Below are positions 10,023-19,269 of a stretch of DNA of 64,000 bases, piece by piece. A program made the position numbers and the translations under genes. Source of the stretch: Chloroflexota bacterium (GTDB taxonomy: Bacteria; Chloroflexota; Anaerolineae; Aggregatilineales; Phototrophicaceae); NCBI GenBank assembly GCA_026713245.1, contig JAPOOU010000140.1:1-64000 (forward strand), written 5' to 3'. Each line of letters begins with the position of its first letter. Position 1 is the first letter of the stretch. Under the pieces are notes generated by a model, which did not search any database, had not been told where the DNA came from, and worked only from the letters and a program-made list of their open reading frames with translations.

Positions 10023-11120
10023 GTGCGGACATTAAATCTTGGACTGATCGGTACCGGCAATATTGCGCCGGCGTATATCCGTGGCTGCGAGCTTTTTGAC
10101 ATCATCAAGGTAACTGCTTGCGCGGATATCCTGGATGACCGCGCGGGGGCATTCGCCGCCGAACACGGACTGGCCGCATACAGCGTCGACGAGCTGCTGG
10201 CGCGCGATGACATCGACATCGTCGTCAATTTGACCATTCCGGCGGCACATGCCGCAATCTCGCTCCAGATTATCGAAACTGGCAAACACGTCTATAGCGA
10301 AAAGCCCTTGGCTATCAGCCGCGCCGAAGGCGCAGAAGTCATCAAGGCGGCGAAATCGGCCGGGGTTCGTGTCGGCTGCGCGCCGGATACCTTCCTCGGC
10401 GGCGGCCTGCAAACCGCCCGCAAAGTGATTGATGACGGCATTATCGGCCGACCGATTGCCGCGACCGCCGTCTTCATGGCCCATGGACCCGAGGCTTGGC
10501 ATCCGAACCCTGGCATCTTCTATCTCGAGGGCGGCGGGCCTCTCTTCGATATGGGTCCCTATTATCTGACCGCCTTGGTATCCCTGATGGGGCCGGTGGC
10601 GCGCGTGGCCGGCTCGGCGCGCATCACCTTCCCGGAGCGCATCGCCACAAGCGAAACCCTGATGGGGCAGGCGCTTCCGGTCGAGGTCAACACGCATGTC
10701 GCCGGTACGCTCGAATTCGAATGCGGCGCCATCGCCACAGTGATCACCAGCTTCGATATCTGGGGACATCACCTGCCCCCGATCGAGATCCACGGCGAAA
10801 AGGGCTCGCTTTGCGCGCCGGACCCCAACCGATTCGACGGCGATGTGCAGATCACGCCCGGTGGGCAGCGCGAATGGGCCGATGTCCCGCTATCGCATAC
10901 GGCAAATATCGGGCGCGGCGCCGGCGTGGCGGATATGGCCTATGCGATCCAGTCGGGACGTCCGCATCGCGCCAGCGGCGCTCTCGCCTTGCATGTGCTG
11001 GATATCATGTGCGCGCTGGAAGAATCGGCGGCGCTGGGCCAGCATGTCGCCATCCAGAGCAGGCTCGATCAGCCGGCGGCGCTGCCGGCCGGGCTGCCCG
11101 ACGGCGAACTGGATACTTAA
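10023..11120 (+). CDS. Gfo/Idh/MocA family oxidoreductase, tandem paralog
   Basis: GLIGTGNIAPAYIRG...YSEKPLAI; collinear with the preceding protein; GTG start with upstream AGGAG. Confidence 0.88.
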   Translation: MRTLNLGLIGTGNIAPAYIRGCELFDIIKVTACADILDDRAGAFAAEHGLAAYSVDELLARDDIDIVVNLTIPAAHAAISLQIIETGKHVYSEKPLAISRAEGAEVIKAAKSAGVRVGCAPDTFLGGGLQTARKVIDDGIIGRPIAATAVFMAHGPEAWHPNPGIFYLEGGGPLFDMGPYYLTALVSLMGPVARVAGSARITFPERIATSETLMGQALPVEVNTHVAGTLEFECGAIATVITSFDIWGHHLPPIEIHGEKGSLCAPDPNRFDGDVQITPGGQREWADVPLSHTANIGRGAGVADMAYAIQSGRPHRASGALALHVLDIMCALEESAALGQHVAIQSRLDQPAALPAGLPDGELDT

Positions 11121-11129
11121 GGCTTTCGC

Positions 11130-11302
11130 CACAGAGGCAAAGAGGGCACAGAGAAACCGGTTTGAAGTGCGCCGGCGGTGGCGCGGCTGCTGGCCGAGTG
11201 GGCGCTCAGCGGGCGGCGACCGGGGCTGCTGGTGCCGTTTGGGTATGGGCGGTTTTTTTGATAGACCACAGAGGCACAGAGCACACAGAGAAAAGGGGTT
11301 GA
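11130..11302. repeat. CACAGAGnCACAGAG-type dispersed repeat, two copies
   Basis: cacagaggcaaagagggcacagagaaa (11130) and accacagaggcacagagcacacagagaaa (11265). Confidence 0.75.
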
Positions 11303-11432
11303 AAAATGGCAGCGGCCGTGAACCTGATTGCGGTGCCGGCGCTGAGCGACGCGCGGGCTGTAGGTTTGCAACTCAACATAATCTCATCACGTATAGTGCA
11401 ATGTGTATCACCGACGACTAGGACAACTCTGC

Positions 11433-12464
11433 ATGCCCGGTAAATCGAAAAGAGAGCAGTTAGCGCATAGACTAAGCGCCAGAATCCGTAAGGCGAAGGT
11501 CAAGCGAGAATGTCTTCATCCTAATGCACCAGACGATTGCCGGGGGAAGATCGTCCAAGCTCACACAGTACAGAGAAAACTGCTTAAGAAAATTTCCCGT
11601 AACGGCAGAGTTTACATGCTGGACTTCGATATGACGGCAACACAGTCACCGCTAAGAATGGTCCCCAAGGGAGTTAGCAAGGCATCAACATTCACGGGTT
11701 ACTGTGGCTATCACGACAATCAGCTTTTCGCTCCAATTGAAGACCGAGACTTGCGAGTTGATCAGCATCACGTTTCACTGTTGGCGTATCGTAGCCTGAC
11801 GATGGAGCTATACAATAAGCATAGGTTAAGCGACCTGTATACGCAGGGGCTGGATCTCGAAGATCATTCGGATATCCAAGAGCGTGTTGAGTCGCTCTTT
11901 GGAATGGCGATGCCAGGTACACAAATGGCAATTTCCGATGGGCAAATACTTGCTAGTATGGGACAGGCAATCGTCAATGGCGACTTTTCTGACTTCTATT
12001 ACTATGCATTGGAATTAGACTGTGTGCCGCAAATTCTGTGCAGCGCTGGAAGAACCCTAGCTTGTGACGTAAATGGCGCTCCCGTTCAGGATTTAGCGTC
12101 GCCAGATGCCTTGGACCTAATATCTGTTAACGTGTTACCGCACAGAACCAAATACGGTCTCGCCGTATTTGCTTGGTATGGCAAGAGTGAACCCAATGAG
12201 CAATTCATCAGATCGTTCGACAAGGTGGCACATGATAGGAAGGCAAATGTACTCGTTGACTTCATGTTTCACAACGTGGAAAGCATAATCGTATCACCAA
12301 AATGGTGGGACGAACAAGAAGCTGCAGTAAAAGAACGCTTATTGTCGAAATCCTATTTCGGCGGCAGTTGGTTCACACCTGTCAATTACCCGGTTACATC
12401 TGACGAAACCCGTTACGTCAACTGGAATGTGGTAGGAAAACCGCAAAACAATCTGAACCTTTGA
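11433..12464 (+). CDS. Uncharacterised protein with HNH-like zinc-binding N-terminus
   Basis: CLHPNAPDDCRGKIVQAHTVQRKLLKKI...FTGYCGYHDNQLFAPIE: paired C/H residues in an HNH-like arrangement. Confidence 0.55.
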   Translation: MPGKSKREQLAHRLSARIRKAKVKRECLHPNAPDDCRGKIVQAHTVQRKLLKKISRNGRVYMLDFDMTATQSPLRMVPKGVSKASTFTGYCGYHDNQLFAPIEDRDLRVDQHHVSLLAYRSLTMELYNKHRLSDLYTQGLDLEDHSDIQERVESLFGMAMPGTQMAISDGQILASMGQAIVNGDFSDFYYYALELDCVPQILCSAGRTLACDVNGAPVQDLASPDALDLISVNVLPHRTKYGLAVFAWYGKSEPNEQFIRSFDKVAHDRKANVLVDFMFHNVESIIVSPKWWDEQEAAVKERLLSKSYFGGSWFTPVNYPVTSDETRYVNWNVVGKPQNNLNL

Positions 12465-12466
12465 TG

Positions 12467-14182
12467 CTAAAACTTCGGCTGCCAGACGGGGCCGGCCGGG
12501 TCGCGCCCGCGCAGGAAATCGAAGTCGCAGCCCTGCGGCGCCTGGTTGACGCTGCGCAGGTAGAGTTGGCCGTAGCCGCGCCCAAAAGCCGGCGGCGGCG
12601 CAACCCACTTTGCCCGTCTTTTTGCCAAATCGTCGTCGCTGACGCGAAGGCGCAGGCGGCGCTCCGGCACGTCCAGCTCGATGATATCCCCATCTTCGAC
12701 CAGCGCCAGCGGACCGCCGAGCGCGGCTTCCGGCGCGACGTGCAAGACGATGGCGCCGTATGACGTGCCGCTCATGCGGCCGTCGGAGATGCGAACCATA
12801 TCGCGGACGCCCTGTTTGAGCAGCTTCTGCGGGATGGGCAGATTGCCGACTTCGGGCATGCCGGGTCCGCCGACAGGACCGGCGTTCTGCAGCACCAGCA
12901 CATGGTCCTTTGTCACATCAAGCGCGGGATCGTGTACCCGCGCCTTGAGATCCGCCACGTCCTTGAAAACCAGCGCGGGACCGCTGTGCCTCAGCAATAC
13001 CGGGGTGGCGGCGGCATGTTTGATGACCGCGCCATCGGGGGCCAGATTGCCGCGCAAGATGCTCAAACCGCCTTCGGCAGCCAGCGGATCGTCGAGCGAG
13101 CGGATGATTTCGGGATTGCTCACTTCTGCTGAGGACACATTTTCCGCCAGTGTCGTCCCGGTCACGGTCAGGGCGTCGCCGTTGAGCAGCGGCAGCAAAT
13201 TCTTGAGCACGGCGGGAATCCCGCCGGCGTAGAAGAGGTCTTCCATCTGGTATTGACCGGTGGGGCGCATATTAGCGATCAGCGGCGTCGTCCGGCTGAG
13301 TTCGTCAAAGCGCGACAGCGGCAAGTCGACGCCGGCGCGTCCTGCAATGGCGGGCAAGTGCACGACGGCGTTGGTGCTGCCGCCCAGCGCGTGCAAAAGA
13401 CGAATCGCGTTGTCAAAGGCCTCGGCGGTCAGAATCCGCGAGGGACGGATGTCCGCTTTGACCAGTTCGACGATCTGGCGTCCAGCGGCTTGCGCCAGGC
13501 GGGTGCGGCGCGAATCGGCGGCTGGGATAGCGCCATTGCCCGGCAGCGCGATGCCCAGCGCTTCCATCAGCGAATTCATGGTCGAGGCCGTGCCCATGAC
13601 CATGCAGTGCCCGGCGCTGCGCACCAGATTCTCCTCGACAGCCTGGTAGGTCTCCGCCGTGATGGCGCCGGCCTGGAACTCGGCGGTGTAACGGCGGCAG
13701 TCGGTGCAGGCGCCGAGGATCTCGCCATTGTAATGCCCGTTGAGCATGGGTCCGCCGCTGAGCATGATGGTCGGGATGTCGGCGCTGGCGGCGCCCATGA
13801 GCGCGGCGGGCGTGGTCTTGTCGCAATTGGTCAGCAGCACGACGCCATCGAGGGGATTGCCGCGGACCATCTCTTCGGTGTCCATGGCCGCCAGGTTGCG
13901 GTAAAGCATCGAGGTCGGGCTGAGGTAGATTTCGCCCAGGGAGATGGTGGGGAATTCCAGTGGCAGGCCACCCGCTTGCAGGACACCGCGCTTGACCGCT
14001 TCGGCGAGCTGGCGCAGGTGCGCGTTGCAGTTGTTGAGTTCGCTCCAGGTATTGCCGATGCCGATCAGGGGTCGGGACATGTCGTTGCTGTCGTAGCCCA
14101 TGGCGGCGGTGAAGGCGCGGTGGGTCAAGCCAGCGACACCGTCCTCGTTGAAGAAGGTTTGGCTGCGGGTGGGTTGGGTCAT
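12467..14182 (-). CDS. IlvD/Edd family dehydratase (dihydroxy-acid or sugar-acid dehydratase)
   Basis: GIGNTWSELNNCNAHL...LLTNCDKTTPAALMGA...GACTDCRRY...DGRMSGTSYGAIVLH. Confidence 0.9.
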   Translation of the reverse strand: MTQPTRSQTFFNEDGVAGLTHRAFTAAMGYDSNDMSRPLIGIGNTWSELNNCNAHLRQLAEAVKRGVLQAGGLPLEFPTISLGEIYLSPTSMLYRNLAAMDTEEMVRGNPLDGVVLLTNCDKTTPAALMGAASADIPTIMLSGGPMLNGHYNGEILGACTDCRRYTAEFQAGAITAETYQAVEENLVRSAGHCMVMGTASTMNSLMEALGIALPGNGAIPAADSRRTRLAQAAGRQIVELVKADIRPSRILTAEAFDNAIRLLHALGGSTNAVVHLPAIAGRAGVDLPLSRFDELSRTTPLIANMRPTGQYQMEDLFYAGGIPAVLKNLLPLLNGDALTVTGTTLAENVSSAEVSNPEIIRSLDDPLAAEGGLSILRGNLAPDGAVIKHAAATPVLLRHSGPALVFKDVADLKARVHDPALDVTKDHVLVLQNAGPVGGPGMPEVGNLPIPQKLLKQGVRDMVRISDGRMSGTSYGAIVLHVAPEAALGGPLALVEDGDIIELDVPERRLRLRVSDDDLAKRRAKWVAPPPAFGRGYGQLYLRSVNQAPQGCDFDFLRGRDPAGPVWQPKF

Positions 14183-14313
14183 GTCTTGTATCCTCAGTTT
14201 TCATAGTTTTTACCACAGCCGCTCGCCGGCAGCGAATTTGGCGGCATTTGCCTTGGTTGGGGGCGACCGTTTGACCTGAATAGTCCCGCAAAATCCCCCT
14301 AAATCTCTAAAAA

Positions 14314-14355
14314 ATATAGATACAGTATGTATACGGGGGGGGTACCCCCTCCGAG
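14314..14355. repeat. GGGGGTACCCCC / GTATACATACTNTATCTATA element, copy 2 (inverted)
   Basis: Reverse complement matches 22-67. Confidence 0.75.
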
Positions 14356-14640
14356 TTGGCGGGCGAGGCGGCGAATGCTGGCAGTGAGGAAACAGGTTTG
14401 GCGTTCATAGGGGTCAGGGTAGCAGGGATTGGGATGTGGGTGGCGACTGAATGTTCGCGGGTTTTGGATTTTGCCGCAGGTCGCGTAGACACTGACCGCG
14501 GAGGGGCAAAGTTCACAGAGATTTTTTCACCACAAAGGCAAGAGTGAGCGTTGTAAGGCAGCACTTGACAAATGTATACTACAATTGTAAAGAAAGCGGT
14601 CATTCTTGAGAAGTCACTAAGAATATATGGGAAATACTGA

Positions 14641-15165
14641 ATGCAGCCGCTAGATTATCTGAAGATGGAATTCCTGCAAGTTGCGTACGTTAACGCAGTT
14701 GTAGCAAACGCGGGCAAGAGTTGTGATACTCCTAGAAGAGATGCGGGAATAGATATCAGAGTAGTCGACTGGATTCAAAACCCACAAAATCCAAACAGAT
14801 ATGAGGATGGCGGAGTAGTCTTTAACTGTCAGCTTAAAGCTTCTACAAGATGTAGCTTCAAAGATGGCAACCTGATTTTCCCGATGAAAGTCAGGGACTA
14901 CAACAAACTCGTCAACTGGCCAGGGGTAGGCATCAAGATTCTAGTGGCATTTAACATGCCTAAGGACCCCGAGACATGGTTTAGTCAGAACCGCGAGATT
15001 ATGTGCTTGAGGCACTGCTGTTATTGGACAGAACTGACTGGTCAAGCGCAGTCATCAAACAAGCCCGATTCTTCAAAAAGCATAACGATTCCGGAGGATA
15101 GTGTTTTCGACTCTCAGACTGTTTTGGAGTTAATTGAACGGACAAAACAGGACAAATATTCATGA
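14641..15165 (+). CDS. DUF4365-like PD-(D/E)xK nuclease-fold protein
   Basis: AGIDIRVVDW...GGVVFNCQLKAS fits D...QxK core; C-terminal CCYWTELTG. Confidence 0.55.
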   Translation: MQPLDYLKMEFLQVAYVNAVVANAGKSCDTPRRDAGIDIRVVDWIQNPQNPNRYEDGGVVFNCQLKASTRCSFKDGNLIFPMKVRDYNKLVNWPGVGIKILVAFNMPKDPETWFSQNREIMCLRHCCYWTELTGQAQSSNKPDSSKSITIPEDSVFDSQTVLELIERTKQDKYS

Positions 15166-16253
15166 GCACGACATTGGCGAAGGCACGTACATTCCCAACA
15201 CACCAGATTAAATCATATCTTGAGCGTGAAAGATGGTCTCTTATCAATGAAAACGAGCGTTGGATAATTTTTCAGGGCGATCATCCTGTAGACATTGCGC
15301 TGCCCAAGGACATTTCTGCCCCGGATTACCATGTCTACGTTGAGCACGCATTAAAGACGCTTTCGTCGGCAACAGGTAAAACGCCGGACGCAATAGTCAA
15401 TGACATACTGCGTTACGATCGCGACATATTTGATTTGCGCATTACTGAAAACGCTGATCCAAATTCTACTCCTTTACGTTTAGCATTTAAGGCAATCTCT
15501 GGGCTTAAGCAACTTTTTGTTTGTGCTGCCGACTCCGAAGTTAAAGATGCTAAACCCTACTATCCTAGGGATGGGTCAAATCCAAGAAGAATTCTCGACG
15601 AAATTCGCTTTGGTCACACATTTTCTGGCAGCTTTGGGTACAGTGTTGAATCACCGATTAAGACTCAAACAAATATGTTCATGGCTCCGCTTCCACAGCG
15701 CGTCATGGAAAGAATTGTCATAGGATTAGCGACAACAGATAAAGCGACGAAGATGCAGGATGTGACACCGCTTATAGACGGATACGAAACCGGATTTAGC
15801 GCCAATATGTGCGACGCGATTCTCAGCATGTCTGATGACCATAGCATGGCGATTGAGTTCAGTATTAAGTGGTCCAAAAAACGAAAATATGTGCCCGACG
15901 ACTTGAAGGAGATTAACAGTGTTAATATACAACAAAATCATTTTGAATACTTGAAATCAGCAAGTAATTTACTGCGAGACATCCAACCGGAGTTTGTGAC
16001 AGTTGAAGGTACTGTCGCAAGTCTAAAATCACCCAAAGGTCCGCAGAGTGCAGACGACGTAGATCGCAACGTAACCATAAAATGGGAAATGGAAGAAGGG
16101 AAAACCCGTACGATAGTGGTTGCGCTTGAAACAAATGAATACGCGGAAGCTTGGTCAGCGCACTGGGACAATAGATTGGTCTCGGTTAAAGGATACATTC
16201 AAGGTTCTGAGCGACTACTGTCTGAACCGAGAGATTTTAAGGTCATTGGTTGA
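15162..16253 (+). CDS. Uncharacterised protein, translationally coupled to the DUF4365-like gene
   Basis: ATG at 15162 overlaps the upstream TGA (ATGA); 363 aa, no family recognised. Confidence 0.6.
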   Translation: MSTTLAKARTFPTHQIKSYLERERWSLINENERWIIFQGDHPVDIALPKDISAPDYHVYVEHALKTLSSATGKTPDAIVNDILRYDRDIFDLRITENADPNSTPLRLAFKAISGLKQLFVCAADSEVKDAKPYYPRDGSNPRRILDEIRFGHTFSGSFGYSVESPIKTQTNMFMAPLPQRVMERIVIGLATTDKATKMQDVTPLIDGYETGFSANMCDAILSMSDDHSMAIEFSIKWSKKRKYVPDDLKEINSVNIQQNHFEYLKSASNLLRDIQPEFVTVEGTVASLKSPKGPQSADDVDRNVTIKWEMEEGKTRTIVVALETNEYAEAWSAHWDNRLVSVKGYIQGSERLLSEPRDFKVIG

Positions 16254-16266
16254 AGTTGCGGATTCG

Positions 16267-19263
16267 CTATCCACCCTCCACAATCCGCACCTCATTCTCG
16301 CTCAGCCCGTACAGCCGATACACCAACTCGTCGATCTCGCGGTCCGTCCGCTCAATCCGAGCTTGGGCGATACGGAGCGCCTCGCCGGTCAAGTCGGGGA
16401 GTTGCTTGTGCCAGTCCAGCATTTTGTCGACAAGTGCGACCATCTGATCGTGCAGGGCAACATCGGCGGGGTCGTCAAAGTCGATTGTGCGGATGGGGAG
16501 TTGGCCGAAATACTGTTTTGTACAAGTTATCCATCCCCCTCTGAACTTATTGCTTATTTGCCGCAGATTCCAAAACAATAGCTGTGAATTGAGTAAACCG
16601 AGAAGATACTTAGTGGATAAGGTGTCTTGCTTATTCGATAGCGACACGCTGAAACCGCCACTGGCCATAAGGCAATATCTGTTACCCTGATCGGGATACA
16701 AAGAAAAAAGACCTCTATTTGCAAGTAGAGGTACAAGAATCTGCGCATTGTCGTGTAAATTGAGGTTGCGTGGCGCACTAAAAGAATACCACCCTTTGAA
16801 TTGTTTACGTTTCAACAGACGCTCCTTATTGGAAAGCAGGTACGAGTATGTTTTGGGAAATCTGGCTTTAATGACGTCCTCATCCATAAGTGAATAGCCA
16901 TTGCTTGATACCTCATAAGGAAAGATGATTCGTTCGTTGTTGTTCGGACTGAATGAATATCTATTGAAATCAGTCGCATATATTGGTTGCCGGAGCATCT
17001 CGACTTCAATTTCAACCGGTTCATCTTTGCGGGTAAAGAGCTTGCCATCTTTATATTTCAGACACATGACAGTATCAGCACCACTACTTGACCCTCGTGA
17101 CATATCGGCGGGTAAATCAAGCAATCTGCCAGCATTGTCGGACAACTTGGATAGAAAATTGTGTTCGTCCTCAGTTAAAAATATCCACGATTTAGCGCTC
17201 AGAGTACTCTTATTTATGATTCTTGAATCTTGCCTATCGCTTGTCATTTCTTGCGGTTCGGCACTTAGATATCGAAATGTTGGTTCAGAAGTTTTGGATA
17301 GGAACAATAGACAGGTATATGTAGTGGCGTTATCGAACACTTGAGCGTGTCCGAAATCTACAATGTGGTCGATTAGTTGTTCCTCCGCCAAAAGACCCCG
17401 CAGGGCAATGCCATAATCAGTTGCGAAAAACTTGCTTGGTACGATATATCCCAACTTACCTTGTTTATTGAGTAGATTGATTCCTCTTTCAATAAACAGG
17501 ACATAAATGTCGTAATTGCCTTTGGACGCAGCAATGTAATTCTTCTTGTAGTAAGGCACCGTGTCGGGCGCGGTCTCTTTCATGGTCTGAATGCGAATAT
17601 AAGGCGGATTGCCGATGACGGCGTCGAAGCCGCCGGCATCTATAATCGCGGGGAAGCCGTCTTCGCTATGCCAATCGAAGAACTTAATCCGCAATCGCTC
17701 CTCTTCGGTGAAAAGCGCGGGCTGCTTGCCGTCATAAAAGTCGCTGCCGATGAGGGAATTGCCCCATTTGATGTTGCCGCTGAGGTCGGGCAGGATGCGT
17801 CCGCCGGCGCTGAACATGAGGGTCTGGCGGCCGGTGGCGTCGTTTTCCTTCTCCAGCATCTTGAGCAGCAGGGAGAGCTTGCTGACTTCGACGGCGTTCT
17901 GGTCGAGATCGACGCCGTAGATGTTGTCCAGCAGGATGCGGCGTTTTTCAGCGGTCGTGAGGATCATGCCCTCGCCGACGATTTCGCGGACGCGATTGCG
18001 GTACTGCTTGGGACGGGCCCGGTAATAATCCAGGTGCCAATCGAGCAGGTACTGATAGGCGCCGGTGAGGAAGGAGCCGCTGCCGCAGGCGGGATCGAGG
18101 ATGCGCAGTTTTTCCGCTTCTGCCGGCGTCGCCCCTTTGAGCAATGCGCCGACAGTATTTTCCACGATGTAGTCGACGATATAAGCGGGGGTGTAATAGA
18201 CGCCGCCGGCTTTGCGCACTTCGGGTTTTTCTTCGACGCGCACCGCGCCGCCCGCGCTTAATTCGATGACTTTGCCGAGGAACTGCTCGTAGACCTGGCC
18301 GAGAATATCGGCGGGCAGCACGGAAAATTCGTAGGGGCTGAAGGGAAAATACAGATTTTTGATGATGCGGCGCAGCGGCTCGTCGGGGATGTGGATCTTG
18401 AGCGAATCGAGGTCGGGATCGCTGACGCGCTCTTCTTTGCCGAAGTGGAACAGGCCGGAATTGTATTTGTCATCGGCTTCGTTGAAGAGGATTTTCAGTT
18501 CTTCATAGACTTCTTTGCCCTCGCCTGCGGCGCTGCGCAGGCGTCCGTAGGCTTCGATATCGCGGTCTTCGGCGATGCGCAGGAAGACGATGCGGTCAAT
18601 CGCGCGCTGGACGAGCAGATTAAGCTGGCGTTGGCTGAGGTCGCGGTTATGCAGGGCGATGTCCTTCGCCAGTAGCTCGCGCCAGTTTTCCATCTCGCGC
18701 AGGAAGGCTTGGTCGACGCTGAAGAAGCCGCGGATTCGCTCGCCTTCAATCCACTCGCGCAGCGCGCCTCCGGCGACGGCTTCGCGGCTGAAACGCGACT
18801 CAAGCTCGTCCCATTTGTCGATGTAATCGCCATATTCATAATAACGCAGGCGGGCCGTTGCTGCGGGATCGCTGCGCTGGGGCTGGATGCGGCAATCATA
18901 GACGCTGAATTCTTCGAAATCGGTCAAGACGCTGACGGGCGTATTGCCCGACCAGCCGTAGCGGCGCAGTTGAAAAGCCGGGATGGGGTTCCGCTCCAGG
19001 TTGACATGCGGCATTTTGGTCTCGACGAAGAAATGCGTCGTGTGGCCGATGCGGAAGCCGTAATCCGGGCGTTTGGGTTTTTTAATACCGCCTTCGTCCA
19101 CCATGACGCTGACTTCGAGGCCGACTTGCCGGTTGTCAACGACATCCCAACCCAGGGCGGTAAACAATTTGTCAACGAACTGCGTACGCAATTCCGTTTC
19201 GCTGTCTGGCTTGCGTTCCTCAAACTGTTTAACCAGCTTTCCGACTTCCTCTGGCGCGGTCAT
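16267..19263 (-). CDS. Type IIG (Eco57I-like) restriction-modification enzyme
   Basis: N-terminal nuclease motif PDYGF...FFVETK; LDPACGSGSFLTGAY and IGNPPYIRIQ N6-adenine MTase motifs; C-terminal TaqI-like specificity region. Confidence 0.9.
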   Translation of the reverse strand: MTAPEEVGKLVKQFEERKPDSETELRTQFVDKLFTALGWDVVDNRQVGLEVSVMVDEGGIKKPKRPDYGFRIGHTTHFFVETKMPHVNLERNPIPAFQLRRYGWSGNTPVSVLTDFEEFSVYDCRIQPQRSDPAATARLRYYEYGDYIDKWDELESRFSREAVAGGALREWIEGERIRGFFSVDQAFLREMENWRELLAKDIALHNRDLSQRQLNLLVQRAIDRIVFLRIAEDRDIEAYGRLRSAAGEGKEVYEELKILFNEADDKYNSGLFHFGKEERVSDPDLDSLKIHIPDEPLRRIIKNLYFPFSPYEFSVLPADILGQVYEQFLGKVIELSAGGAVRVEEKPEVRKAGGVYYTPAYIVDYIVENTVGALLKGATPAEAEKLRILDPACGSGSFLTGAYQYLLDWHLDYYRARPKQYRNRVREIVGEGMILTTAEKRRILLDNIYGVDLDQNAVEVSKLSLLLKMLEKENDATGRQTLMFSAGGRILPDLSGNIKWGNSLIGSDFYDGKQPALFTEEERLRIKFFDWHSEDGFPAIIDAGGFDAVIGNPPYIRIQTMKETAPDTVPYYKKNYIAASKGNYDIYVLFIERGINLLNKQGKLGYIVPSKFFATDYGIALRGLLAEEQLIDHIVDFGHAQVFDNATTYTCLLFLSKTSEPTFRYLSAEPQEMTSDRQDSRIINKSTLSAKSWIFLTEDEHNFLSKLSDNAGRLLDLPADMSRGSSSGADTVMCLKYKDGKLFTRKDEPVEIEVEMLRQPIYATDFNRYSFSPNNNERIIFPYEVSSNGYSLMDEDVIKARFPKTYSYLLSNKERLLKRKQFKGWYSFSAPRNLNLHDNAQILVPLLANRGLFSLYPDQGNRYCLMASGGFSVSLSNKQDTLSTKYLLGLLNSQLLFWNLRQISNKFRGGWITCTKQYFGQLPIRTIDFDDPADVALHDQMVALVDKMLDWHKQLPDLTGEALRIAQARIERTDREIDELVYRLYGLSENEVRIVEGG

Positions 19264-19269
19264 AGCGCC

